The notes beneath the pieces were generated by a model. That model was not told the origin of the DNA and searched no databases. It worked only from the letters and a program-made list of their open reading frames with translations. A DNA stretch of 64,000 nt from Acinetobacter vivianii (GTDB lineage: Bacteria > Pseudomonadota > Gammaproteobacteria > Pseudomonadales > Moraxellaceae), in the NCBI RefSeq assembly GCF_014635885.1, contig NZ_BMDR01000002.1, positions 124,001 through 188,000 of the forward strand. The letters run 5' to 3'. A program made the translations under genes and the position numbers. Shown here piece after piece: positions 32,655-41,265 of this stretch; the first letter of the stretch is position 1; every line of letters starts with the position of its first letter.

Positions 32655-33986
32655 TTAACATGTTTTTAAACGTGGATAATTAAAAACAATGGCAAGTACT
32701 GCGCAAATCGCAAGAATCCAGCAATAGTAGATATTACCAATCAATTCAATAGGTGAGAGTTTGGCGATCGAACAGGCGAGTAGTAACTGCGCGCCGTAGG
32801 GAATAATCCCTTGAATGATACAAGAAAAAATATCTAATAAAGCTGCACTACGTTTAGGATCTACGCCATATTCTTTTGCCACTTCACGTGCCATATCGCC
32901 AGAAAGAATGATCGCAACGGTATTATTGGCCACAAACAAATTCGAGAATACCACCAGAAAGCTTATGCCGAATTCACCTGCACGTTGTCGGCCAAATTTA
33001 AACAGGCGAGTAATGGCGTAAATACGTTGAATCAACCACTGCAATCCGCCTTCTTTTTGCATTAAAGCAGATAGCCCGCCCAGCAACATGGAAAGTAATG
33101 CCACCTCAAACATGCTGACAAAGCCATCATAGATTGAGCTATTGAGCTTCAAAATATCAAACTCAGGCTTTTCAACCAGACCAATTACACCCGATAAAAT
33201 CACACCAATCATTAGCACGGCTAACACGTGTAAACGGGTAAAAGCGAGGAAGAATACTGCAAGATAAGGCAGAATTAGCCATAAATCATAATGCTGTGAT
33301 TGAATGGCTTCTGCATCGTGGCTCAATGCTATATAAACAAATAGAGTGATAATGGCAGCAGGAAGGGCGATCCAGACATTGACCCGAAATTTATCTCTTA
33401 ACTCAACATTTTGGCTACGGGTTGCAGCAATGGTTGTATCCGAGATCATCGATAAATTATCGCCAAACATGGCACCACCGACCACCGCACCAATCGCATA
33501 GATCGGTGCAATATCAGTAGCTTGCGCGAAACCAAAGGCAATCGGTGCACAAGCGGCAATGGTGCCCATGGAGGTTCCCATTGCAGTCGCAATAAACGCT
33601 GCAATGATAAACAGCATAGGCAACACATATTCAGCTGAAATCAGTGAGAGTCCGAGTTGTACGGTTGCATCGACACTGCCAATCGCACTGGATACACTGG
33701 CAAAAGCCCCTGCCAGCATAAACACCATAAACATTAAGATTAGATTGGGATGGCTGGCACCTTGCAGGAATTCGTCAATGGCTTTATTGAGTTTCTGTTT
33801 ATAGAGCAGAAGGGCAAGAATCACCGCTGGAATTGCAGCCACAGGTGCTTTGACCTGATAGAAGGCAAATTCTGTTCCGATCATTGAATGATACAGACCA
33901 CTCCCGAGAAAGATGATCAAAAATACCAATAGCGGCAGCAAAGCAAGGGCATTGCTTTGTACTTTTTCCGGAGAGTGGGCAGACAT
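32655..33986 (-). CDS. NhaC-family Na+/H+ antiporter-like transporter
   Basis: From ATG at 33986 the product has 443 residues; an upstream in-frame start would add a 45-residue tail that does not look like coding sequence. It has about 11-12 membrane helices with the NhaC-type signatures GTSMGTIAACAPIAFGFA and GAMFGDNLSMISDTTIAATRSQ. The family exchanges sodium for protons, or an organic substrate. No clear Shine-Dalgarno is visible. It separates trpA from the trpFB block together with the genes before it. Confidence 0.85.
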   Translation of the reverse strand: MSAHSPEKVQSNALALLPLLVFLIIFLGSGLYHSMIGTEFAFYQVKAPVAAIPAVILALLLYKQKLNKAIDEFLQGASHPNLILMFMVFMLAGAFASVSSAIGSVDATVQLGLSLISAEYVLPMLFIIAAFIATAMGTSMGTIAACAPIAFGFAQATDIAPIYAIGAVVGGAMFGDNLSMISDTTIAATRSQNVELRDKFRVNVWIALPAAIITLFVYIALSHDAEAIQSQHYDLWLILPYLAVFFLAFTRLHVLAVLMIGVILSGVIGLVEKPEFDILKLNSSIYDGFVSMFEVALLSMLLGGLSALMQKEGGLQWLIQRIYAITRLFKFGRQRAGEFGISFLVVFSNLFVANNTVAIILSGDMAREVAKEYGVDPKRSAALLDIFSCIIQGIIPYGAQLLLACSIAKLSPIELIGNIYYCWILAICAVLAIVFNYPRLKTC

Positions 33987-34170
33987 AAAAATAAAAAGGA
34001 AACTTAAAAATTGCGGGTAGTATAAAGGAGCTTGGCGGATTTCTAAAATGCTACGTGATAAGCCTGAAATTAGGAATCTTTGATCATTGAGAAAAAACTC
34101 AAAATATAGATAAATGTACAAGGGGAGTTGTAAGTCTCAGGATTCGCTGTCGCATTCACGTCAAACTCTG

Positions 34171-34198
34171 TTCAATGAACAAAAAATAGCGTTACAAT
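34171..34198 (+). promoter_or_regulatory. possible promoter of the trpA cluster
   Basis: TTCAAT (34171-34176) and TACAAT (34193-34198) are separated by 16 bases. The -10 context GCGTTACAATGC resembles that in front of trpF (GCATTACAATGC). Confidence 0.4.
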
Positions 34199-34261
34199 GC
34201 AGTGTTTTTAAATGACCACAAACAACTCCTTAATTTATATAAATCAGGAAAGCATAATCCT

Positions 34262-35065
34262 ATGTCACGTCTTGCCACTCGTTTTGAACAGCTTAAATCT
34301 CAGCAACGTAAAGCGCTTGTTTCTTATGTAATGGCAGGTGATCCGCATCCACAGGTAACTGTTCCATTGCTTCATCAAATGGTAGAAGCGGGCGTTGATG
34401 TCATTGAACTGGGTCTTCCATTCTCTGACCCGATGGCAGATGGTCCCGTGATTGCTTTAGCGGCTGAACGTGCTTTGGCAGGTGGAACCAATACTTTAGA
34501 TGCATTGAATATGGTGAAAGCCTTTCGTGAAAAAGATCAAACGACACCTGTGGTATTAATGGGATATTTAAATCCTGTTGAAGTCATTGGTTATGAAAAG
34601 TTTGTTGCTTATGCGAAAGACTGTGGTGTTGATGGTGTGCTTTTGGTGGACTTACCACCTGAAGAATCTCAGCAATTAGGTGAAGTTCTTAAACAAAATG
34701 GAATGGATCAGATCTTCTTGCTCGCGCCGACCTCAACAGACCAGCGTATTCAACATGTGGTAAATCAGGCAAGCGGCTTTGTTTACTATGTGTCATTAAA
34801 AGGTGTGACAGGTGCGGCAACTTTAGATACTTCTGAAGCAGCAGCGCGTATTGCAAAAATTAAATCTAAAACTAATGTGCCAGTCGGCGTCGGTTTTGGA
34901 ATTAGTGATGCAGCGTCTGCAAAAGCGATGGGTCAAGTTGCCGATGCCGTTATTGTAGGAAGTGCTTTCGTTAAATCTTTTGCGACATTGCCAGCCGATG
35001 AAGCTGCGCAACAGACGGTGAATAAAGTGAAGGAGCTTCGAGCTGCGCTCGATGAGTTAGTATGA
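34262..35065 (+). CDS. trpA: tryptophan synthase alpha chain
   Basis: From ATG at 34262 (AGGAAA upstream) the product has 267 residues; an in-frame start 60 bases upstream lacks conservation. TIM barrel with catalytic Glu in DVIELGLPFSDPMADGPVIA (and Asp in the same loop), LLVDLPPEE, and the phosphate loop VGVGFGISDA. It cleaves indole-glycerol phosphate to indole, passed to TrpB. Its stop overlaps the accD start (ATGA). Confidence 0.95.
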   Translation: MSRLATRFEQLKSQQRKALVSYVMAGDPHPQVTVPLLHQMVEAGVDVIELGLPFSDPMADGPVIALAAERALAGGTNTLDALNMVKAFREKDQTTPVVLMGYLNPVEVIGYEKFVAYAKDCGVDGVLLVDLPPEESQQLGEVLKQNGMDQIFLLAPTSTDQRIQHVVNQASGFVYYVSLKGVTGAATLDTSEAAARIAKIKSKTNVPVGVGFGISDAASAKAMGQVADAVIVGSAFVKSFATLPADEAAQQTVNKVKELRAALDELV

Positions 35066-35958
35066 GTCAAGAGTTAACATCAGGGAAGGTTCTTAACCCT
35101 TCAACACCTTGGACTGAGCGTCATGTCCCTGGTATTCAGGTTGCAGATCAACAGCAAACATTTAAAGCGACCTTTACTGAGCCTACGATTGAATGTCCTG
35201 AGTGCCATGCACTAGTGACACGTACTGCCATGTCATTTAATGCCTATGTGTGTCCTCAATGTGATGAACACTTACGTATGCGTGCACGTGATCGTCTGAA
35301 CTGGTTCTTTGATCAGGTGAATGGCGAATTAGGTCAGGAATTTAATGCCAAAGATCCATTAAAGTTTGTGGACAGCAAACCTTATCCAGATCGTATGCGT
35401 GAAGCCCAAGACAAAACTGGTGAGACAGAAGCACTTGTGGTGATGCAAGGTTCGCTTAAAGGTTTAGACCTTGTTGCCTGTGCCTTTGACTTTGATTTCA
35501 TGGGTGGTTCAATGGGTACGGTTGTGGGCGACCGTTTTGTACAAGCGGCTGAACGTGCAATTGCATTGCATCAACCGATGATCTGTTTTGCTGCTTCTGG
35601 CGGTGCACGTATGCAGGAAGGTATGTTGTCCTTGATGCAAATGGCGCGTACTGCGGCTGCTATCCAGAAAATGAAAGAAGCTCGTGTTCCTTATGTAGTG
35701 GTATTGACCCATCCTGTATATGGTGGTGTGACTGCTTCATTGGCAATGCTGGGTGATGTACATATCGCTGAGCCGAAGGCGATGATTGGCTTTGCGGGTA
35801 AACGTGTGATTGAGCAAACAGTACGTGAGAAACTGGAAGAACCGTTCCAACGTGCAGAATATTTGCTTGATCATGGTGTGGTCGATCAAATTGTTCATCG
35901 TCACGCATTACGTGATACTGTATACAGACTTGTTGCAAAACTGATGAACTTACCTTGA
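35062..35958 (+). CDS. accD: acetyl-CoA carboxylase carboxyltransferase beta subunit
   Basis: A 298-residue subunit with an N-terminal zinc ribbon (Cys45, Cys48, Cys64, Cys67) and a crotonase-type carboxyltransferase domain containing GGSMGTVVGDR and FAASGGARMQEGMLSLMQMA. It transfers the carboxyl group to acetyl-CoA for fatty-acid synthesis, together with AccA encoded elsewhere. It is coupled to trpA upstream and folC downstream by overlaps of four bases each. Confidence 0.95.
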   Translation: MSQELTSGKVLNPSTPWTERHVPGIQVADQQQTFKATFTEPTIECPECHALVTRTAMSFNAYVCPQCDEHLRMRARDRLNWFFDQVNGELGQEFNAKDPLKFVDSKPYPDRMREAQDKTGETEALVVMQGSLKGLDLVACAFDFDFMGGSMGTVVGDRFVQAAERAIALHQPMICFAASGGARMQEGMLSLMQMARTAAAIQKMKEARVPYVVVLTHPVYGGVTASLAMLGDVHIAEPKAMIGFAGKRVIEQTVREKLEEPFQRAEYLLDHGVVDQIVHRHALRDTVYRLVAKLMNLP

Positions 35959-37241
35959 AACCGCACGCTCCACATTCAACGGATACATTAACAACATGGC
36001 TCGATTATTGGGGCCATGTTCATGTTACAGGCATTGATTTAGGTTTAGAGCGCGTTATACCTGTGGCTGAAAAGCTGGGCGTAATGCAACCTGAGGCAAA
36101 AGTATTTACAGTCGCAGGCACTAATGGTAAAGGCTCGACCACGACAACTTTAGCTGCAATTTTAAATGCACAAGGTTATAAGGTTGGACTTTATCAGTCA
36201 CCGCATATTTACCGTTTTAATGAGCGAGTGAAGCTGGCGGGTGTCGAGGCTGATGATCAGTCTCTGGTGGATGCTTTTGTACAAGTCGATCAGGCTCGCC
36301 GTGAATGTGGGTTAAGTCTTTCTTTTTTTGAAGCAACTACTTTGGCTGCTTTTTTGATTTTTAAACAGCAACAATGTGATGTCTGGGTGCTTGAAGTCGG
36401 TCTTGGTGGCCGTCTTGATGTGGTTAATGTGATTGATCCAGACGTTGCTGTCATTACCAATATCGGTTTAGATCATGTCGATTGGCTCGGCGATACGGTC
36501 GAAAAAATCGCATTTGAAAAAGCGGGAATCATTCGTCCGAATATTCCAGTGGTTTTTGCAGGGCAACAACAACTTCCGCAAGCCATTCAAGATAAAGTGG
36601 TTGAAACCCAAGCGCAGTTATATACACTCAATCAAGATTATTTCTATCAGCTAGATGAAGATGGTCAAACATGGTCATTTGCATCTTCTGGTAGCACTTT
36701 AAAGCTTCCCGTTGGACAGCTTGCCTTAGATAATATTTCAACTGCGGTTGCCGCTGTACTGGTGAGTGGGATTGAAGTATCACAACACGCCATTGCAACG
36801 GGTATTCAGCAGGCTCGTCTACAAGGCCGTTTTGAAATCAGACAAATTCAGGATAAAACGGTTATTTTTGATGCTGGGCACAATGCGCATGGTGTCGAAT
36901 TTTTATTGAAGCAGTTGCGAAAATTCTTAAAATACAATAAACAGTACACAGAAGTTGTTGCAGTATTTTCAATGTTGGCAGATAAAGACATTCCATCTGT
37001 CACTGATTTACTAAAAACAACAGTAAAAGATTGGTTTATTGCTAATTTAGATGTGCCTAGAGCCGCACCAGTGCAACAGATTCAAGACGCATTGCAAGGG
37101 CAACAGGTCCATGAGTTCGGCAGTATCCAGCAAGCGTTTGAAACTGTGCTGAAACAAGGTAATAACAATCAGCTGATTTTAGTCTGTGGTTCGTTTCATA
37201 CTTTAGAAGCGGTCTGGGAGTATTTAGAAGAATGTCGATGA
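35955..37241 (+). CDS. folC: folylpolyglutamate / dihydrofolate synthase
   Basis: A 428-residue Mur-ligase-like enzyme with the P-loop AGTNGKGSTTTTLAA near residue 55, YQSPHIYRFNERV, and GLGGRLDVVNVI with the metal-binding region around ITNIGLDHVDWLG. It adds glutamate to dihydropteroate and folates. The start is inferred to be TTG at 35955, overlapping the accD TGA. The nearest ATG would remove the conserved N-terminal YWGHVHVTGIDLGLERV. It overlaps the SPOR gene by ten bases. Confidence 0.93.
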   Translation: MKPHAPHSTDTLTTWLDYWGHVHVTGIDLGLERVIPVAEKLGVMQPEAKVFTVAGTNGKGSTTTTLAAILNAQGYKVGLYQSPHIYRFNERVKLAGVEADDQSLVDAFVQVDQARRECGLSLSFFEATTLAAFLIFKQQQCDVWVLEVGLGGRLDVVNVIDPDVAVITNIGLDHVDWLGDTVEKIAFEKAGIIRPNIPVVFAGQQQLPQAIQDKVVETQAQLYTLNQDYFYQLDEDGQTWSFASSGSTLKLPVGQLALDNISTAVAAVLVSGIEVSQHAIATGIQQARLQGRFEIRQIQDKTVIFDAGHNAHGVEFLLKQLRKFLKYNKQYTEVVAVFSMLADKDIPSVTDLLKTTVKDWFIANLDVPRAAPVQQIQDALQGQQVHEFGSIQQAFETVLKQGNNNQLILVCGSFHTLEAVWEYLEECR

Positions 37242-38356
37242 ATAACAAACAACGTTGGATGGGTGGCGTTGTTCTATTAGGAGGTGGTGTTTTATTGGCC
37301 GCATTACTTCTTAAAGGTAATGAAGAAATAGAGCAAGATCATACGCAAGCTAACGTTACTCATCCTATTCCCAAAACAGAGTCTAAGCCAAAAACTGCTC
37401 AGCCTGCCCAAGAGAGTGAAATGGTTTCATTACAACCTTTAGCGGTTGATGTTGAAACAGAAAAACGTTTGCTTGAAGAACAACGTCGCTCTCGTGAAAA
37501 AGCGGTTGCTGAACAAGAGGCGCGTGCTGCTGAATTTTTAAAAATGCAGCAGCAAGCAGAAGCAGCGGCGGCTCGTAAAGCAGCTGAAGAATACGCGGCA
37601 ATTAATGCACGCCGTACTGCTGCACAAGAAAGTTCAGACAATATTCCACCTGAACTGGTTGAAGATGAAAAAGCAAAAGCAAAACGAATTGCTGAAGACA
37701 AACGCAAAGCGGATGAAAAGAAGCGAGCGGAACAGTTAAAAGCAGACCAGCAAAAGACGACTGACGCTGACAAAAAGCTAGCGGAAGATAAACGTAAAGC
37801 AGAAGCGGCAAAGAAAGCGGAAGCTGATCGTAAAGCTGCGGAAGACAAACGTAAGGCAGAGGCAGACAAAAAAGCTGCGGAAGACAAGCGTAAAGCAGAA
37901 GCGGATAAAAAAGCTGCGGAAGACAAGCGTAAAGCAGAAGCAGACAAGAAAGCTGCGGAAGATAAACGTAAGGCCGAGGCAGATAAGAAAGCCGCTGAAG
38001 ATAAACGCAAGGCAGAAGCAGACAAGAAAGCTGCTGAAGATAAGCGTAAGGCTGAAGCAGACAAGAAAGCAGAAGCTGAAAAAGCTCGCGATCTTATGGA
38101 AAATGGCGATAAGAAATGGATGGTGCAAGTGGCACTGGCTGCAAATCAGGCCAATGCAGATGCTGTCGTTTCAAAGTTACGCGCCAAAGGCTATAAGGTG
38201 ACAACTAGCCCGACATCTAAAGGGATTCGTATCATGGTTGGCCCAGCCAAAGATCGTGATACGGCAGATACTACCCGTAAGAAAATTACGTCTGATGATA
38301 GTCTGAATATGAAATCAGCTTGGGTGATTGATTGGGTTCCGCTTGACCAGCGATAA
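37232..38356 (+). CDS. SPOR-domain membrane protein with a Lys/Ala/Glu repeat tract
   Basis: A 374-residue protein with an N-terminal membrane helix (residues 9-27), a long charged helical region, six near-identical 13-residue repeats (about 201-278), and a C-terminal SPOR domain (KKWMVQVALAANQANADAVVSKLRAKGYKV...). SPOR domains bind glycan strands lacking stem peptides at the division site. The repeats should form an extended TolA-like helix across the periplasm. Following folC is the position of DedD-type proteins in many gammaproteobacteria, so a cell-division role is likely. Confidence 0.85.
   Translation: MSMNNKQRWMGGVVLLGGGVLLAALLLKGNEEIEQDHTQANVTHPIPKTESKPKTAQPAQESEMVSLQPLAVDVETEKRLLEEQRRSREKAVAEQEARAAEFLKMQQQAEAAAARKAAEEYAAINARRTAAQESSDNIPPELVEDEKAKAKRIAEDKRKADEKKRAEQLKADQQKTTDADKKLAEDKRKAEAAKKAEADRKAAEDKRKAEADKKAAEDKRKAEADKKAAEDKRKAEADKKAAEDKRKAEADKKAAEDKRKAEADKKAAEDKRKAEADKKAEAEKARDLMENGDKKWMVQVALAANQANADAVVSKLRAKGYKVTTSPTSKGIRIMVGPAKDRDTADTTRKKITSDDSLNMKSAWVIDWVPLDQR
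37832..38065 (+). repeat. six tandem 39-bp repeats in the SPOR gene
   Basis: Six consecutive 39-bp units encode KAAEDKRKAEADK. The units differ mostly at synonymous positions (AAG/AAA, GCT/GCG/GCC, GAT/GAC), so the amino-acid repeat is more exact than the DNA repeat. The frame is kept throughout. Confidence 0.95.
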
Positions 38357-38389
38357 ATGCTGATCTTCCCCTAGACAAATTTGAAAAAT

Positions 38390-38415
38390 CTCGCAGGCGT
38401 TAGCTACCCTGCGAG
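38390..38415 (+). terminator. hairpin between the SPOR gene and the next gene
   Basis: Stem CTCGCAGG / CCTGCGAG with a 10-base loop is followed by a T-containing stretch. It may end the trpA-accD-folC-SPOR transcript, and it argues for the later start of the following gene. Confidence 0.6.
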
Positions 38416-38440
38416 TATTCTCTTGAATTGGGGAAACAAT

Positions 38441-39379
38441 GTGAACATAAATGATGTTCGGATATTAGAACGGATTATTTTTGAATCTGATTCTGCGATT
38501 AGTGCACTATCTGGTGTTGCTTGTATGGGGGAGGATCTTTATTTTGTGGGTGATGATGTTCGTTACTTACTCAAAACTAACCGAAACAATAGCATGGTCA
38601 GTGCAACGGTCTTTGAAAAAATTCCATTATTTGAACAATCCGAGCCAATATCACTTATCCCACTGAGCAAAGAAAAAAAGCCTGATTTTGAAGCATTAAC
38701 TTGCCTCATCTTTAACGGACAGCCACAGTTATTGATTATGGGTTCGGGTTCTACGGAAAATCGTAAACAAGCATTACTCTATAATCCTGCCAATGATCAG
38801 GTCGAAAATTTTTTAGATGCGGTGGATTATCACTTTTTAGAAAACAGTGCTGAATTAACGAATGGAGCTGACCTCAATATAGAGGCGGTATGCTCAGATA
38901 GTCATCATCTTTATATCTTTCAACGGGGTAATATTAATCGCCATCATGGTGTTTTAGTCTTTGATTTAGCCAAAATACAACAAGAGAAATCGTTAGAAAA
39001 TGCGCTTATAAATTCGTTCAATCTCAACTTGCCTGAGATTGAGGGTGCTGCAAGCGGGATTTCTGATGCCTATTTTTTATTGGATAAAAAACTAATTATT
39101 GCCACGGCTGCGGTTGAGCAAACATTAAATACCTATGATGATGGTGATGTCTTGGGCAGTTTTATTTTGTTGTTCTCTCCAGATGGTCAAGCTTTATCGA
39201 GTCATTTAATTCAGGATGTAGAAAGCAAAACGCTACCCATTAAAGTTGAAGGGATTACGTGGCTTGAGTCGCGACCTGATGGCGAAGTATTTTTATTGGT
39301 CACCGACAGTGACGGTGGCAATTCTGAAATTTTGAAAGTATTGCTGAGCAGTTCTGCTTTTGAAAAACCACAAAATTAA
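38441..39379 (+). CDS. predicted beta-propeller protein of unknown function
   Basis: The start is best placed at GTG 38441, with GGGGA seven bases upstream and after the hairpin; a TTG at 38381 would put the hairpin inside the gene. The 312-residue product has repeated strand-turn patterns of beta-propellers (SGVACMGEDLYFVGDD, NIEAVCSDSHHLYIFQRG, VEGITWLESRPDGEVFLLVTDSDG). No signal peptide is visible. I do not recognise a characterised family. It stands alone after the trpA cluster. Confidence 0.7.
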   Translation: MNINDVRILERIIFESDSAISALSGVACMGEDLYFVGDDVRYLLKTNRNNSMVSATVFEKIPLFEQSEPISLIPLSKEKKPDFEALTCLIFNGQPQLLIMGSGSTENRKQALLYNPANDQVENFLDAVDYHFLENSAELTNGADLNIEAVCSDSHHLYIFQRGNINRHHGVLVFDLAKIQQEKSLENALINSFNLNLPEIEGAASGISDAYFLLDKKLIIATAAVEQTLNTYDDGDVLGSFILLFSPDGQALSSHLIQDVESKTLPIKVEGITWLESRPDGEVFLLVTDSDGGNSEILKVLLSSSAFEKPQN

Positions 39380-39505
39380 GCCAAGTATGCTTTGCTGGGT
39401 AATTATCATCACTGAATTTAAGTTAGTCAGATTGACAAAATGCGATTGATTAAATAAACCTTTTCATCTAATCAGTAGCATTTTGTCTATAAAAAAATAA
39501 ATGTC

Positions 39506-40090
39506 TTAACGAGATGGATTCGACAGTTGTTGTTGAATCCATTTTACATTTTCAGGGGTAAATAAGTGGTCGATATTTTTCCAGATCACATGAAAGCCAT
39601 AGCCGCCTTGTTTCATTTCTTTTACTGCATCTTCAATCGACCAGTGTTCAAAAATAATGCGGTACATGGCAATGGTCGCACCTGTACGGTCTGAACCATG
39701 ATAGCAATGGATCAATACTTTTTGATTGTGCTGTTTCGCGGTTTGAATGGCACGCATCGCTTGTAATAAGTCTTCACGATTGATTGCCCAGGTATAAATC
39801 GGGATATGGACCAGATTAAAGGGTTGATCTTTGAGAACTTTTGCATCTTCATTTCGAGCACGAAGATTGATGACAGTATCAATGTTGTACTGTTTTAAGC
39901 TTGGAATTAATTCATTACTCGGCTGATCGCTACGAAACACATCATTGCTGATTTGATAGAAGTTATGTGTATTGGAAATCAATGTTCCCCAGTTTTTAGG
40001 GCGTTGTTCATCATCCAGACTTGGATGTTTCATGCAACCACCCATGCTGAGGGTGGAAATAAGTGTCAGGGCAATGAGTGTTTTTTTCAT
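39506..40090 (-). CDS. dual-specificity / tyrosine phosphatase-like lipoprotein
   Basis: A 194-residue protein with a lipobox-like SMGGC (Cys19) and a cysteine-phosphatase domain. The signature HCYHGSDRTG gives catalytic Cys129 and Arg135, and VINLRARNED matches the upstream part of DSP-like bacterial phosphatases. The export signal implies a periplasmic or outer-membrane phosphatase. Its ATG overlaps the stop of the metallo-hydrolase gene (ATGA), so the two are co-translated. Confidence 0.85.
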   Translation of the reverse strand: MKKTLIALTLISTLSMGGCMKHPSLDDEQRPKNWGTLISNTHNFYQISNDVFRSDQPSNELIPSLKQYNIDTVINLRARNEDAKVLKDQPFNLVHIPIYTWAINREDLLQAMRAIQTAKQHNQKVLIHCYHGSDRTGATIAMYRIIFEHWSIEDAVKEMKQGGYGFHVIWKNIDHLFTPENVKWIQQQLSNPSR

Positions 40091-40905
40091 AAGATGGATT
40101 GATAGCGACTGAATTCAACGGGATCGTGCGCACAAATTAACTCAATCTTGGGTTCATGTTGAGCCAGATATTGTAAGCGTTTCAGGTTATGCATACGCTG
40201 CTGGTTATCTTCAGCCAATAAGCGTTCGGTGAGGTCGAGTGCTCTGAGTTTATTTTTAGGGTTGAGCTCTAAGTGGGAAAAGTAAGCATCGCCACAAAAG
40301 AGAATCCAGCCATCCTGTTTTTTAATTGCAATGCCTGAGTGCCCAAGTGTATGTCCGAGCAACGGCACCATGAGAATTTCATCCTGAAACAACGGAAGGC
40401 CTTTCACACGCTGGAGATTGAACCAGTCTTCACCATCGTTATGTTCTGCAAAGCTCCAATGTCGATGCTGTTTAAACTGCTCGGTTTTATAACGTAGTTT
40501 CCCTTTGGCAGATAATGTCTGGGTCGCATTAAATTCTGAGGCCAGCACATGTATGGTTGCATGGGGAAAATCAGAGATACCACCCGCATGGTCGAAATCC
40601 AGATGCGTCACAAAAATATGTTTTACATCGTTGGGACTAAAGCCGAGTTGCTGAATCTGTTGAATGGCACTGAGTTTCAGGTTCGGCACGATAGAACCAA
40701 ATTGAGTCAGCAGGTTGCCCAGACGCTGTTCAGTATGTAAATAGTCTTGTAAGCCCAAGCCTGTATCAATCAGAACCAGTCCACGATCAGTTTCAATCAA
40801 CAGGCAATGACAAACCAGATGAGCTTTCCAGCCTTTTTGTCCGAATAAGGGTGCGCAGACAGGGCAGAAGCTGCCACAATGCAGATGATGAATGTTATAG
40901 ATCAT
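40087..40905 (-). CDS. MBL-fold metallo-hydrolase, lactonase-like
   Basis: A 272-residue metallo-beta-lactamase-fold protein resembling AHL-lactonase-type enzymes (LLIETDRGLVLIDTGLG, then LLGHTLGHSGI, then LFCGDAYF). The metal motif reads HLDFDH (101-106), so the second His of the usual HxHxDH is Asp103. Four Cys lie near the N-terminus (10, 14, 17 and 32/34). It overlaps the downstream phosphatase gene. The substrate is unknown. Confidence 0.82.
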   Translation of the reverse strand: MIYNIHHLHCGSFCPVCAPLFGQKGWKAHLVCHCLLIETDRGLVLIDTGLGLQDYLHTEQRLGNLLTQFGSIVPNLKLSAIQQIQQLGFSPNDVKHIFVTHLDFDHAGGISDFPHATIHVLASEFNATQTLSAKGKLRYKTEQFKQHRHWSFAEHNDGEDWFNLQRVKGLPLFQDEILMVPLLGHTLGHSGIAIKKQDGWILFCGDAYFSHLELNPKNKLRALDLTERLLAEDNQQRMHNLKRLQYLAQHEPKIELICAHDPVEFSRYQSIL

Positions 40906-40988
40906 GATGATTTTTATTGTGTTTCGGATCGAATTATTCTTATAACGTATTGATTAAAAAATACCAAAACAAATTTGAGTCTGGCATT

Positions 40989-41013
40989 AAAAAGCCTATC
41001 AGTGAGATAGGCT
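40989..41013 (-). terminator. terminator beyond the tandem element
   Basis: Stem AGCCTATC / GATAGGCT with a 5-base loop is followed by T4 on the minus strand. Transcripts from the peroxiredoxin gene would reach it only after reading through both repeat copies. Confidence 0.75.
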
Positions 41014-41022
41014 GGATATGTC

Positions 41023-41260
41023 GTCTTGCACTGCGATTGAAGCTTTCGCTTTAATCTCTTAGCTCACAGCAGAGCTGTTTACCTTCTTGCGAAGCTTTAG
41101 TCACTTCTCAGGAACGAGCGTTGCTCGTTTTTGATTACTACGCATTGCGTTTGTCTTGCACTGCGATTAAAGCTTTCGCTTTAATCTCTTAACTCACAGC
41201 ATAGCTGTTCACCTTCTTGCGAAGCTTTAGTCGCTTCTCAGGAACGAGCGTTGCTCGTTT
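41023..41260 (-). repeat. tandem duplicate of a hairpin-rich 108-bp element
   Basis: Copies at 41023-41130 and 41153-41260 (130-bp period) differ at about five positions. On the minus strand each can form four hairpins: AACGAGC / GCTCGTT, CTTC-GCAA-GAAG, ACAGC / GCTGT, and GATTAAAGC-GAAA-GCTTTAATC. Two of the loops are GNRA tetraloops. Two of the five changes fall in loops or unpaired segments; one puts an A-C mismatch in the last stem. No open frame is evident. Confidence 0.75.
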
Positions 41261-41265
41261 GATCC

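Larger units (their letters stand above)
40906..41265. other. 360-bp intergenic region holding a tandem structured element
   Basis: No gene is seen. The region contains a terminator hairpin (40989-41013) and two copies of a 108-bp element (41023-41130 and 41153-41260), listed separately. The first ~80 bases upstream of the metallo-hydrolase gene should contain its promoter. Confidence 0.7.

Noticed and set aside
37399..38064. Long open frame on the minus strand, Ser/Ala/Leu-rich, across the SPOR repeats
   Set aside because: It is the antisense shadow of the Lys/Ala/Glu repeats, whose codon bias leaves the opposite frame open. The + strand gene has a membrane helix and a SPOR domain, so it is the real one.
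37832..38065. Regular 39-bp repeats considered as a CRISPR array
   Set aside because: The units are contiguous with no unique spacers, and they keep the reading frame of the SPOR gene.
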